From Telopea speciosissima (lineage: Eukaryota; Streptophyta; Magnoliopsida; Proteales; Proteaceae): 64,000 nucleotides of DNA. A model generated the notes under the pieces. That model saw only the letters and a list, made by a program, of their open reading frames with translations, was not told the origin of the DNA and did no database searches. The translations under genes and the position numbers were made by a program. Positions 10,821 to 22,891 of this stretch are shown here, in pieces (the stretch's first letter is position 1; every line of letters begins with the position of its first letter). Location: the NCBI RefSeq assembly GCF_018873765.1, contig NC_057919.1:19508698-19572697 (forward strand), given 5' to 3'.

Positions 10821-11831
10821 TGATGCGATCTTGGGTTCCGAAAACCCTCAAATTGGATCTCTAAGGGCCCACAAGAATAATAGATAATTCAAGTTAAAAG
10901 TATAATGGTAAATCTGTAAATATTCTGAAGTTCAGGATCCGTTAAGAAGGAACAAACAGACCTAGTGGTAGAATGGTAATTAACTTCAAAAGGAAAAGGC
11001 ATTCTTGATTACAAGTAACTTAGATAAACTTTAAGTAATTTGTAAAAGGAAGAGCAAGTTTGTAAATAACATCAATGGAGGATCTTATTTGTAAACAAGG
11101 AAATTTATCATCTTCTTCAACCATTCGATAGTAGCAGTTACAGTAGGGTAGATTCAATTCGAGTGAGATATCTCTCACACCCCTCACCCATTCCAAATGA
11201 AATTATAGGCGAAGGATGCTGCAGACCCAATAACCTTCCGAATGCAAACCACAATAGATCAAACAATCAATTTACGAAAGAGATAAATCTCTGATATTAA
11301 ACTGGCGGAAGAGAGAGAAACCAAGTTGAGTTTCTGACTTTGATCTCACAATAGAGGGCACTTCCAGCTCTGGTCTTCTAGGGTTTGAATCACCTAGGGA
11401 TAGGCTTCCTTCGACCCAGGGAGTTTGAGGTACTATATAACGCTGCCAATAATGATAGTTGCAGGAACAGAGAAATAAGACAGCGCCAGGATAAGGAAGA
11501 ATAAGAATAAAGGAAGGGAAAACAGAAATCGTACCTGAGAGTAGGAAGGAGAAAAGGGAAGACAGAGAGAAGGAGTCCAGTTGTATCAGGCCACAGACAA
11601 TGAAGGTATCATAAAACTTCAAATTCATTCCAAAAAATCTGACCAACAATGGACTACGTGCATCTATTTAAAGAGTTATCAACAATAAACCAAAATCTAT
11701 TTGGACTCTAAACTGAAGTAGGTTGTAGAGTTTGAATCAAACTCTACAACCCATCTCCTACGACTCTATCAAAGGAATTTAAAAAGAAAATTACAGACAA
11801 AAGAACTCCTAATCAGCGTGTAACTGCATCA
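10821..11831 (-). mobile_element. LTR-like insertion (solo LTR or truncated non-autonomous element), TSD CTAAG
   Basis: The segment starts TGATGC and ends GCATCA, and CTAAG flanks it at 10816-10820 and 11832-11836. On the minus strand a sequence resembling the primer site of the neighbouring LARD (AATATCAGAG, near 11283-11292) follows TTCCGCCA, which suggests that 11303-11831 is a 5' LTR. A matching 3' LTR is not visible at the left end, so it is either a rearranged element or a solo unit. A TTTAAATAG box near 11668 could be the LTR promoter. Confidence 0.5.
11721..11751. repeat. Perfect 15-bp-arm palindrome
   Basis: GGTTGTAGAGTTTGA is followed by one base and then its exact reverse complement. 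It lies in the presumed LTR of the 10821-11831 insertion. Confidence 0.85.
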
Positions 11832-12137
11832 CTAAGCTAAATCTTAGCTTTTAACAAGAAATTACAAAATCTTTGGATACTGATATGGAGAAGTCAAAGG
11901 CCTTCATCAATGCAGCACAATGGCCCTTTGTAGTTCCCTCGCCATAGGGACAAAACAAACTCAGCTTAGACAGCTGCACATTAGCAGAATCAAGACCTAG
12001 AGGAGTGGGAGGAGCACTCAAAGATAGTGAGGGATCAATAATGGACTATTGGACAAGGGGCAAACTCTTCTAGGAATGAGATGTTCCCCATAAAATCAAT
12101 GCTTATCAAATAAATTCAAAAGGTCAATCCTCTACAG

Positions 12138-12231
12138 CATAGTTGTCACCATGTCTAGCGACCCAAGGCGTTGGATGAGCCTAAACGCAAGGCGTCCCAG
12201 GCGTCTCCAAGGCAATGCCTCAACAACTATG
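12138..12231. mobile_element. 94-bp MITE of the CATAGTTGTC family, TSD CTCTACAG
   Basis: It begins CATAGTTGTC and ends CAACTATG, with identical 8-bp flanks at 12130-12137 and 12232-12239. Between the ends lie AAGGCGTTGG and GGCGTCCCAGGCG words like those in the larger relatives at 39589 and 42099. The 8-bp duplication suggests hAT-type transposition. Confidence 0.82.
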
Positions 12232-12530
12232 CTCTACAGGCATAAAACCCAAGGAGACCACAAGTTATGGCCCTCTTAATAGCCTTAAGTTCTTAACTAG
12301 AATCCTAGAATCAGTATTCAGGGCAAAATTTATCATTCTTTGGAACTTCTGAGCAACAACTATCTTATTCTACCCCTAGGCACTTGAAAAATACACAAGA
12401 TTCAACTACATAACATAAACACAGTTACAGAGTAAGACACACGAACTTGGTCACCATTCAATTAAAAAAGCCCAACATGAAATAAATGTTGAGAAATGAA
12501 ACAAAGCCACATTGGATGAATTATTTAAAT

Positions 12531-12667
12531 CATAGTTGTCAAGGCATCGCCTAGGCATCAAGGATCCCTTTGCTCAAGGGCACCTTGGTCGCCTAGGCAC
12601 CGCCTAGTCACCTTGGTTTTTCCCCCCTTCCACCGCCCCAAGTCATGTAGCCACCTTGACAACTATG
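12531..12667. mobile_element. 137-bp MITE of the CATAGTTGTC family
   Basis: It begins CATAGTTGTCAAGGC and ends CCTTGACAACTATG, an almost exact inverted pair. The interior repeats CGCCTAGGCA-type words. Flanks ATTTAAAT and AATTAAGT agree at 6 of 8 bases, which fits an older duplication. Confidence 0.75.
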
Positions 12668-15415
12668 AATTAAGTTGAGTGTAATTATCCATCCGTAAAT
12701 GGATTGATCTCCAGATGCACTTAGAAAAATCTTTTAGGGATTAAAAGGGAGGAGGAAGGAAGCATACTAATTAACCAAATATGCTTCACCAAGTCCTCCA
12801 ACGTTTATGGCTCAGATAGATTTAAATGGGGTAGAACCAAACTGCTAAAGCTCATCTGCAAAGTTTCTTTTCAAGTTGAAACTCCACAAGACAGCAACAA
12901 ATAACACTTGAATGTAGAACATAAATAGGGATGTCAATTTCCTCACCTATGAACTTTATGTAGCTCACTGGAATGACATACACTGGATTTTTAATTCAAC
13001 AAGCATGACACACACACCATATTAGTTTATCTGCAGTTAGCAACACAACAATAGAAAATGAATAACATACAAAATTTACATCTTGATCCATTTCGTAAGC
13101 AAACAGTAGCTAGTGTGGTTAAGCAGTGAAAAGGAAAAGGACAAAGTTTGACAGACTCCTGTTTGTTTAATTAAATAACTGAAGGTGATCAATCTATTCT
13201 GTACCTCAGTTCCAGTAGCAAATACAAATCAGAAACAGAAAGTAGTACCAAATTGGTGATCTCACTAACACTCAGGCACTTAACACCTCAGTTTCATGTG
13301 TTACATCAGTTCTACTCCAATAAATGAGTACATTGCCTTACAAAACTTAGCTAGATAATGATATTACCAGATAATTCAAAGGATCTGTCATTATGCTCGA
13401 AGACAAAGATGGCGGCAAAGGTGCAGAAAGGATGTCTGACGGAACTCCGAACATCTGCAATGCAATTCTCCATGCTCAGCATCTTAACAATTTTCCATGG
13501 GAAGAATAAAACAATTTCTGAGCAAGACTGAGTTTGCTTGCCCTCCCTAGACATGAATGTCTTCCCTTTCCACTTTAGGAGAGTAAACAAAGCAGCAGAT
13601 TCTAGTCCAAAATGGTAGAATGAATGAGATTTGTTTTCTCAACAGAGGATTTTACTAATGATCTATCTTGTTTCAAAGGGAGTCTTGTAAACGTTCAAGA
13701 TTCAACACCCTTTCTCACTTCTTCTTCAAGTGGAATTTGATCTCTCTATCACCACAGCCTAACCCAGGGGGAATTAATAATATCTAAAGCATCTTGTTCA
13801 TAGAGAATGGTATAATATCATTAAAATCCTCCTGATAATATTATGTCTGTGTTATTATTAATTTGATATTGATTATCAAATATGATTTTTTTGAGGTAGG
13901 CTTTGGCTTTTGGAGCCTTCTGCAAATCTGGATAATAGTTACTGAGATTCATCAAGGTCCAATAACTCTAAAATAGCATATTGATAAATGATTTTTTTTT
14001 AAAACTTCAATCAAGGCAAGAATAGCATTGTTGAGCATTATACGACTCCAATTTGAAGTTGTAAATCTCAAATAAATGCCCTTCTCTCTTCTTTTTTTTT
14101 GGGGGGGGGGGGGGGGTGGGGGTTGTTAAGTTCCAATGCATGTCTGTTAATGCTGATCCAAAAGCCCAATAGACTAAACAGACTCTTCATCTGAACTCTC
14201 TAAAGAATCGTAGCTTTTGTTAAAAATGAGAGTTATAAAGCTTCTTTAAATTGGCTTATGGCATAGAATACCATACAAGCAATGCTACCAAATGGCTTAC
14301 CTGAGTTACTAATCATGAAGGTTCCAAAACAACATGACCAAACCACCATAATATAGATACTAGAGAGCTTTTCTAGTTAATGTTAATAACGAAATGATAG
14401 AAAGAAAAACAAGAAACGAGTTGAGACTCAAAGCAACCAACAGAAGAGCATACACATTTTGAGAAGAGGAACAAGGGGGGGGGGGGGATTGAGGAAGGGG
14501 TGTAGGAGGAATGGTTTATCATGAGTGGGTCTACTAGTAATTACATAGAGGGTTAATGCTCACTAAATGTGACTGGCAGAATAACCACTCAATCCAAAAT
14601 TCATAGACAGACACAGAAGAGTTCCAAACAGAAGGACTTCAATTGGTTAAGTCAACATTGTCTCACAAACTCCTCCCACCCCAAAATTGTAGAAACAGAC
14701 CATCCAGCCGCTTGACAATCTGCAAATGTATGACATCTCTCAATCTAACATTGTTGTAGAATAATTAAATTAACCTTCAGGACGTCCTATTGTGGGTTGG
14801 AGACCAGTAGCTTCAGGTTTTACAAGACTGTATAAGCACCAGAACCTACTTCAGCATTAAATCATCAAAACAAAAAAAGAATACCCCATTAAATCATAAC
14901 AATCATCTAAAAGTATAGACAGGTTGAACAACAATGAAACTCTGAAAAAGAAAATGTGGGGGACCAAAATAGAAAAATTCAAGCAGTGCACAAATTCATG
15001 AATGAGATCTGTATTATTCATCTCAACTATTAGAAGAGTACATGAGGTATTCCCAAAGCAACTGAATAACATGAAGAGTCGATGATCAACAAGACCGTTC
15101 CTTTGATGACAGTAACATAACCAAACGCAACATTCATCCAGACTATGCAAATTGATGACGACAAAAACGCAAAAAGCAAACATCGAATAAACCACGAACC
15201 TTTTTTTTTCCAAAAAAAAGGACTATTACCGCTGAGAAAACCCTGAGCGAGGGTGGTCTTCCTTATTTTTCCCTCAAAATTTCTTCGAATAAAAATATCA
15301 AATTTCCTCGAAACTCCTAAAACCACAGAATTATAATCCATTAAATCTAAGAAAAAAACCAGGTACCAATAACCGAAACAAAATTATCAAAAAAGCAGAA
15401 AAGAAAAAAACATAC
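12668..15415. other. Intron/intergenic sequence of the MBR-type gene, no exon seen
   Basis: No coding exon with good splice sites was recognised. A small minus-strand frame (13351-13590) has no identifiable domain. G-runs occur at 14100-14122 and 14475-14488. Confidence 0.4.
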
Positions 15416-15830
15416 CTGACTAACGCAGGAGGATGACGATCGGCTACGAAGATCGATTGATTTATCAATCGGTCGGTCACTTAACTTAATTTTTTTGTAA
15501 AAAAAATGAATTTTTGTTCTTGTTTTCCCCCAAAAATAAGAAGAAGAAAAAAAAACAAAAGAAACCGATGAAGAAGAAACCCACAAGGAACAGTAGACAA
15601 GTCTCCCTCGCTCTCTCCGCAAATCTACTCTCGCACTCGCTCTGTATTTTCGTGTTTCTTCTTAATGAGAACGCAATAAAAGTCCTTTGGCGGAAGGGAA
15701 CGAAGAGAAAGGGTGGGTGCGATGCGATTGAGAGGAGAGAGAGAGAGAGAGAGAGGAAATGGGGAAGAGAGAATAGAAGACTTGGCGGAGATGGGTTGGA
15801 GAGGAAGGTGGGCTGGAAGAGGACAGTAAA
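15416..15830 (-). other. Probable 5'UTR exon of the MBR-type gene
   Basis: Read on the minus strand, this is a CT-rich leader (including a long CT run at 15731-15755) ending GTTAGTCAG|GTATGTTTTTTT, a textbook donor at 15415-15414. I found no ATG on the minus strand in the roughly 400 nt before that donor, as expected for an untranslated exon. The downstream coding exon begins with a splice acceptor at 4510, which requires such an exon. Pairing the two would give a first intron of about 10.9 kb. The upstream end is approximate; an (AAT)n-like tract lies at 15832-15866. Confidence 0.5.
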
Positions 15831-15831
15831 T

Positions 15832-15870
15832 AATGATAATAATAATAATAATAACAATAATAATCAATAA
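15832..15870. repeat. AAT-type microsatellite
   Basis: AATAATAATAATAATAAC-type repeats directly upstream of the presumed leader exon of the MBR-type gene, in its promoter region. Confidence 0.8.
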
Positions 15871-16570
15871 TAATCTAAACCCAGAAATTCCCTGCCCTTC
15901 TCTCTCTCTCTCTCGTGATGATGTGTGTGAAAATGGGAAATTGAGTACACGAAGTAAGAGTAATTCTCTAATCCTCTAATCCTCTAATTCTCTCTCTTTG
16001 TCATGTATTTCTTTCTCCCAAATACTAAACAAAAAAGGAAAGGGAAACAATGAGATTTGTGTTTGTATTGGGAGAGAGAGAGAGAGAGTATATCTATCTA
16101 TCTTTTGCCTTTTCCTTCTTAGTAAAAAAAAAAAAGAGGAAAACAAGCAGCTCATTCCCCCGCTCTCACGACTCACGAGTCCTGATGCGCGCGGTAATGC
16201 TAATTACTAAAATACCTTTCTCTCTCTTTCTCTCTCTCTTTCTCTAATCTCTGTCTCAACCTCCTTCCTCACGCCAAGCTCCTGTCCTTCCCTATGCTTT
16301 ACACCTGTTCTTCCCTTTCTAATTTCGTATTTTTCAAAGAAAATTAATTTTTGTATCTCCGTATTTCCCTCTCTTTCTTTCTCTCTGAAGTGGGACAAGT
16401 AGTAGTAGTGCTACTTCTTTTGCTAAGATAAGATAACTATAACAAAAACTAAAAAATTCTTCACTGATGACTTCAAGCATTCGTGGGTCTCTTTATTTTG
16501 TATCTGTCTCTATTCCCCACCCTTATTTTAAGGAATTGAGGGGTCAGTTTAGCTTTTTGTAAGCCACATA
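15871..16570. other. Probable promoter-proximal region with CT/GA tracts
   Basis: Several (CT)n and (GA)n stretches occur at 15900-15914, 16071-16088 and 16218-16245. No coding was recognised. Confidence 0.4.
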
Positions 16571-16839
16571 TAGGGGTGTAAATCAATAGTTGAAATCCAT
16601 TTCGTATCCGTTTAGTACTATCCGAATCATTCGAAAGTTAAACGAATGTGGATACGGATAGGCTATAGCTATCCGAAAAGCTATATTTACATGTAAACGG
16701 ATAAAATATCCGAATCCATATCTATGTCTGTATCTGTTTAGCATTATTCGAATCTATCCGATAGCTAATCAGATGCGAATGCGAATGCGAATGCGGAAAT
16801 GACACTATCCGAACTGAATCCAATCCATTTACAGCCCTA
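16571..16839. mobile_element. 269-bp hAT-like MITE, 8-bp TSD
   Basis: The ends TAGGGGTGTAAAT and ATTTACAGCCCTA form an inverted pair with one mismatch and fit the hAT end consensus (YARNG). Flanks GCCACATA (16563-16570) and GCCACAGA (16840-16847) agree at 7 of 8 bases. The interior is rich in TATCCGAAT and GGATACGGATA words and a short GCGAAT tandem (16776-16794). Confidence 0.82.
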
Positions 16840-16849
16840 GCCACAGATG

Positions 16850-17270
16850 AAACTTGAAAACCACCAACGACACCCACAAATTCTCTCTTCTTTTTTTCTC
16901 TCCTCTCCAAGTCTCCAACTGTGTGTGTGTGGATCATAGGATGGTGTATTAAGTAACCATTGCGTGTGAGGCATTTTCTGGGTTCTACGAAAGTTGTGGT
17001 TGGACACAGAACCTACTTTTAGTAAATAATTGGGTGTATTTGTGTGAAGGACAGATTTGGACTAATTTATTTTTAGGAATAAATTTTCTTTTTTGACTCC
17101 TACTTTATGTACAGTGAACTTATTTGTCTCCCTCCACACAATGACTGTGATGGAACCTCCTGTGCATGTGTCCGCTCATGAAGAATAATCATCATGCACG
17201 TGCTAATCCTCCTTTTCGTTTTCAAAATGGGAGAGATGAGAGAAGAGGAGCCATGGTTCCAACCTTCCTC
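16850..17270. other. Intergenic, nothing recognised
   Basis: AT-rich sequence without a supported gene. Confidence 0.35.
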
Positions 17271-17278
17271 GATACCAA

Positions 17279-17580
17279 TTTTGCACCTTGTCGATCTTGA
17301 TACTAAGAGAGTACCGATACCACATTGATGACACAGTATAGACAAAAGGTAAAATAATCAAAATATATATTTTAAAGTATTGGAATCAGATCGTATCGAT
17401 TTTGCACTCTGCAGATCCAGATATTATATCGATGACATAGCATGGACAAAGGGTAAAATGATCAAAAACATATTTTTAAAGGAGATTCAAGGGCAAATTT
17501 GTTCGATACGATGATCCTGGCTGATACCAATCCCATACCGTATCGGTTTTAAAGTTGACCGATACCCATTTCGATATCAT
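17279..17580. repeat. Diverged tandem duplication with TATCGGTATCG words
   Basis: GATGACACAGTATAGACAAA near 17327 recurs in altered form near 17431 (period about 104 bp). Both copies are bordered by CGATACC/GGTATCG words like those of the 40499-41671 element. No terminal duplication was found. Confidence 0.55.
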
Positions 17581-18310
17581 GCACTAATACAATGAGAGGG
17601 GGATAAAGAAATAATCATCCACGAAGAAATTGCAACATAACCAGTTATCACTTGTTGCCTGTTGGAGAGATTTTAGGGGTTGTATGGTAACATTTTTATT
17701 ATTTTTTATGTTTTTGTTAATTTAGAATATTTTGTGTAAAAATATTGTATGGTAAAATTGAAGGGAAAGTATTTATGTTACTTAAAAAAAACAAAAACAC
17801 ATATGGAATACATATTAATAGAAATATTGGTTTTGTTTCTATCAGATTACATAAAATATCATTTTACACATATTTTCATTACTCATATATTATATAACAA
17901 TAATTAGACACGAAAGCAAGATCGTCAAATGTATCAACCAGACACAGAGTGGTGGTGGTGGTGATGGGTTGAGACTTGAGAGTCTGTAATATCAGGCCTT
18001 TTATTTTGAGTGTTTGTTTCTTCTTCTTATTTAAGCTTTTTTAATTGTTTCTCAAATGATAATAAGAAGTGTTTTTTTTTATTAAGTTCGTTTTAAAGAA
18101 GCGTAAAAATAGATTGGACCACACATACAAGTTCTGGTCCAAATCTATTCCCAAAAAAATACAAAAACAACAAAAGTGTTTTTTTAGCATTGCCATTCAA
18201 CCCCCCTTGCTTGCTTAGTCGGCCAGTGTGCCTTACCAATAGAGTGCATATTCTCATTACAACTATCTTGTTTTGACCATGTGCCTCAAGGCACCCCTCC
18301 CCCTCCCCCT
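17581..18310. other. Intergenic AT-rich DNA
   Basis: No gene seen. Confidence 0.35.
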
Positions 18311-18314
18311 ACCC

Positions 18315-18472
18315 TCCCCCAAACAAATAAATAAATAAAAAATCTCTTGTCTTTGTGGTAATTTTCTTTTTGTTTTCTAGATAAGCAAGCTCTAAGGAGA
18401 GTTGACCTCATGACCTCTTAATTGTGAGGTAACAATCCTTGCCAACTGAACTACTCCCTTCAGGTATCTTGG
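18315..18472 (-). mobile_element. tRNA-derived SINE
   Basis: On the minus strand, TAGTTCAGTTGGCAAGGA (A-box-like) is followed about 30 nt later by GAGGTCATGAGGTCAAC (B-box-like), as in tRNA-derived SINE heads. The tail toward 18315 is an ATTT-rich stretch. I could not define a target duplication, so the borders are approximate. Confidence 0.6.
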
Positions 18473-18479
18473 ATGGTGA

Positions 18480-19384
18480 TATTAGCAAGATATTACAATT
18501 GAAGAGTAAATATTTTTTTTTAAAATTTATTGTTCCATTTTTATTCATGACTTAAAGAAATTTTGGAAATAAATCAAATGGCAATCAAAAAAATTTACAT
18601 ATTATAAGTACAACCATAGTAGTGTCATTCAAACAATCCCTCACTTTTACCATGTTTTGTCTTTAGAGTTTAGGTATCCACAAGTGAATGGGTCTCACCT
18701 AAAAAGCATTAAATGCATTCCAAGGTCATGAATATTATCATCTAAGTCGTGTGTTTAAATCCTAGCCACGTTTAAATCTTAACACCAAAAAGTCCTGCTT
18801 TAAAGAAAAAATCAAAATGAAAGATATCCTTCTCAACTCTGATTGATTGGTAAGGATCGGTTAAGAAGGGGGGGAAGGGGAATCCAAGCAAATAAAACCA
18901 TCAATTTATTTTAAAAAAACAAACTCTATGAGAACTATAGGGTCACCTACCTAATTAATCCCTTGATATGACTGGTTCATTCATTTATTTTGGACATGTG
19001 CTAGTCATTTAGCCAATGTTTTATAAGCAAAAATATAAAGAAAATGAAGTGTCATTATTCAATCATGTGATCATCTATTTGGAGGGCCTTAGGGTCCACT
19101 AAACCTATTTCCATTTAATAATCCCTTATAGGCAATCAAAAATTCATATTTTTGATCGATTTGGAGGACCTCAGGATCTGATTGATTTTCAAATCATATT
19201 TTTCAAAAGAAAAAAAAAAATTTTGGTGGCAATTTATAGTGAGCAACATAGAAGGTTGATATAATGTCTGATATGTGAGAGACCATTTTATATGGAAATG
19301 AGCATCTAATCTATTTTTCCCAACCTTCTACTAATGATAAACATGTTTATATATAATATTGATTTAACTTTACTTTATTAAATA
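18480..19384. other. Intergenic AT-rich DNA
   Basis: No supported gene. TTTAAATCCTAGCC at about 18751 looks B-box-like but no A-box was confirmed. Confidence 0.35.
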
Positions 19385-19393
19385 CTATGAATG

Positions 19394-19488
19394 GATAGAT
19401 CCTTGTTTCTCCGTAACTCCGTTTACGGGACACAGGAGTGTTACCCGTTTTAATCAATACACTCTCGTTCTACCCAAAAAAAAAAAAC
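19394..19488 (+). mobile_element. Short 5'-truncated retroposon stub with 9-bp TSD
   Basis: CTATGAATG flanks the insert at 19385-19393 and 19489-19497. The insert ends CTCTCGTTCTACCC followed by a 12-A tail, so it is a LINE (or LINE-mobilised) 3' end on the + strand. Confidence 0.75.
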
Positions 19489-19649
19489 CTATGAATGCCA
19501 ATATATTCCTTCCATCCCATAATGATTGCTCATTTTGCCTGATTTCATTTTTTAAGGTAAAGTAGTTATGTAATCAATTATCCAATAATCATATTTAATT
19601 TTTTCAAAATATAAACATAATAGTCTCTTTACTATTCATTTAATCTTGT

Positions 19650-19670
19650 GCTCTTCGTTCTACAAAAAAA
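19650..19670 (+). mobile_element. 21-bp retroposon stub with 8-bp flanking repeat
   Basis: GCTCTTCGTTCTAC plus seven A residues sits between two AATCTTGT copies (19642-19649 and 19671-19678). The words match the 3' tail of the insertion at 19394-19488. Confidence 0.5.
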
Positions 19671-19678
19671 AATCTTGT

Positions 19679-21562
19679 ATTCTTCATTTTAAAAGAATAT
19701 GTAATAGGTGATTGTTTGGGAATATGACAAAATCTTAATGCATTGAGTGAAAAAACTGGACAAATAATTTTGGGACATAAAAAACCCCAACGAGGACAAT
19801 CTCTGTGGGGTGAAAAGTGTAGGAAATTTTGAATTCAAACTTGCATTGGAAGATCAATCAATACACTTGGAAACATTTGTTATTTTATCAAATCAACCAT
19901 ATTTATTTTAATTCCTATAATATTTGTAAGACATAACAACTCAATTAGATTAATCAAACATCCACAGTTTCAATTAATATTTTTATTTTTCTATACTAGA
20001 TATATTTCCTCCATTATTCTTTTTATAGTATGTGCATGATAATCTATTCTCCGTAGTCCATTCCTTCGACGTCAAAGGTGGATCACAATTGGATAAAACT
20101 CCCAGATATGAATCATTGCACGCACCAAAAGTTAACATGATAAAATGAATATATTCACCAATTTTTTTTTTTGGGTGGGGCCGGGGGGGGGGGGATGGTG
20201 GGAGCTAACAAGACCACAGACATTAAAATCACCATATGTACATATATTGGCATGTATCTTCCAACTTGAGTCTATTAGATGGCAAGGGGACTTGAGTCTA
20301 TTAGATGGCAAGGCAATGCTGATGTTAATTCTCTTAAAAGGTGATTGACTTAGTCATATGAACTATGCTTATAAAGGAATTATCTAAATGACACCTCTAG
20401 GGGTGTATATTGAACATGTAACCTTCTTTTGCTTGCCCCTTATTTTATTTCCAAAAGTTCTTTAAGTTGGAGGAACAGCAGGGCTTTCAAAATTATTTAA
20501 AAGTGTCATACCATTATATCATTTTCAAGAGTTATCATTGTCTCGCATGTCTTTCAAATATACATATGAAAATTTACCCACTGAAAGAAAATTTGTGTTA
20601 AATTAAAAAAACAAGGTTACAAATTATTCGATATCTTCTGAGGTGTCAATAAAAAAAATCCCCTTTATTTTTCCTTTATTATTAAATTGTTTTTTTATGG
20701 TTTCCATAAAAGTTGTCCATCTGATCAATCATCTAAGCTACGTGTTTCTTTCTAAACTCTCAATAAAAAAATAAAAAAAATTCCAAAACCCACGGCCAAC
20801 CCCAAAAGATTGATTTTGTTAGGTTAATCTTTTTCTCATGTTAAGATTTGTTTGTTTATCACTCATCTCGAGGTCTAACATCTGTTAAATCCTATTTTCA
20901 TGAGATGTGTGGCTACTTACTCTTGAAGAGGACAAAATTCTTCTATTTCTAGTTTACTTATTTTTTGAATTTTATTGTTTCCCTTGATGGCTAGATATTT
21001 ATTAGCTCACCAATTTAAGTTGTATAGGATGAAGTGGGAACATGGATCATCTACACGTACATGCAGGTGAATATACATCTCAGAGCCAATAATATATTTA
21101 TTTTGTTTTCATAAATGCCCCTCCTCCTCTTTTATATGACAAAAATAGGACAGGCGGTTACCTCTCACATGTATGTACATCTGCACGTACGTACAGCGAA
21201 ACCGAACTCGTGAAGTGGAGCCATGTTCCTTATCCTAACCATACAAGTTGTTATATGAACCCCACAAGTGCACCTACACAACTTCGTCTTCTTCATCTCA
21301 TGCTCATTATAAATCCCAACGTTTGATCATGGAGAACTAGAATGGTGGTAAACATACATAATCCATTGATGAGTGCATTGCATGTGAATTGAAAAGCCAT
21401 TATTCTTTGCAAATCTTGATATACTTTATAAGCTTCCATGGATGTATCAAAGGTCTGTCTAGATATTATTTGCATTTCATCAACCTCCATCTTTTCATCC
21501 CTTGCACTATCATGCACACCATGCTCTTTATTCATCCCTTCAACTCCATTATTGAATGATCC
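19679..21562. other. Intergenic AT-rich DNA
   Basis: No gene or bounded element was recognised. A G-run lies at 20177-20194. Confidence 0.35.
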
Positions 21563-21570
21563 CTCTCAAC

Positions 21571-22599
21571 CAAGGTTCTAAAACTCGAGTTTCAACTAGA
21601 TTTCGATCAGCCAGAAATCGAGTTCGTCTCGGTTTCGACCATATTTCAGTCGAGACTTGGGACTTTCTCCAAGCTAACTCGAACCTTGGTTTCAAGGCCC
21701 AAAAATTGTTTTTTTGCTCTGATTCTTGTTGTGTATCTTTTTTTAAAAAAAAAAAAACAAAAAACTCAATCCATGCATTAGTTTCACATAGAGAATAGTA
21801 AAAATATTACTTGTGGTTTTGATCAAAGTTTTTTCTGTATATTGTTCTTGAACATGATAACGAATAAAGTTTGGCCAAAACATAATTCCTTCAATATAAA
21901 TCAGATTTAAGCAATCTTGAATTTGTTAGAAAGCTTTCTTTTGATAGTTTTTCAACAAGTCCAAGATTGTTTAAATATAATTTATATATTGAAGGAGTTA
22001 TGTATTGGTCAAACTTGATTTGGTGTGCACGAATGCTGTCAAAATCGCTCTGAATGAAAAAAAAAAATTGGACATCAAAACTATTGAATATTTTACCGCA
22101 CATTTGATTTTTTAGCAATGTTTTATCTTATTAAGATTTATGAAATTTTTAAATTTGAGAAAAATCCCAGCATTAGAAAGTTGAAAATTGCATCTACCGT
22201 CGAAAATTCAGTTCTTGTTCTTGAACTAGGGGGTTGATTTTTTTTTTCTTTTGGAATTTGATTTTTTAACTATTTTTATTAGATTTAAATAGGGAGTATT
22301 TGCTTATTTATGAATAATATCTTAAGTAAATGAAATACAAATACAAAAACATTTACTTAAAGGTTTATGGCAATTTATGGCATTAATACTTGTCTGTCCT
22401 AGTTTCGAGTCAAGTTTCCCTTAGTTTCGATGGGCATATATGTTGAAACCACCGAAATATAGTCGAAACTGATCGAAACCATCGAAATCAGGTCGAATCC
22501 AAGGATTTTATAAAATCCCCCTTCAACTTGTCTCGGAAACCTACGAAACCGAGTTAACTCGCTGGTTTTGACAAGTATCGGTCGAGTTTTTCTTCCATG
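21571..22599. mobile_element. 1.03-kb non-autonomous hAT-like element, TSD CTCTCAAC
   Basis: Identical CTCTCAAC copies lie at 21563-21570 and 22600-22607. The element starts CAAGGTTCTAAAACTCGAG and ends with a diverged inverse (reverse complement CATGGAAGAAAAACTCGAC). Both ends are filled with reiterated GGTTTCGA/TCGAAACC words, a subterminal-repeat layout. The interior (about 21850-22190) contains an inverted repeat and a core shared with the elements at 39589 and 42099. No transposase coding is visible. Confidence 0.8.
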
Positions 22600-22891
22600 C
22601 TCTCAACAAACATACATCTCCATTATTGAATGAATCTCTCTCAACAAACATAGGGTCCCCAACTGTCATATATGAAAAACCATAGCAGTGCCTTATGTTG
22701 GAATTATTGTGTCTATCAAACCCAGTTTGTTAAATATTGTTATTTTATTGTGCCTTAGTTGTTAAATATTGCTATTTTGTATAATACTATTTAAGCATTG
22801 ACAATGTTTAAATTTATATCTTAAATCACCCACAACTAGAGATGGAATTGGGCATTTGTAGACGCATCAGTTTGGCACCTTCCTTGGAATG

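Noticed and set aside
15347..15870. Long open frames on both strands with poly-Leu/Ser or Lys-rich translations
   Set aside because: Products of CT/GA-rich and AAT repeats in the presumed 5'UTR; no domain and no start codon of their own on the minus strand.
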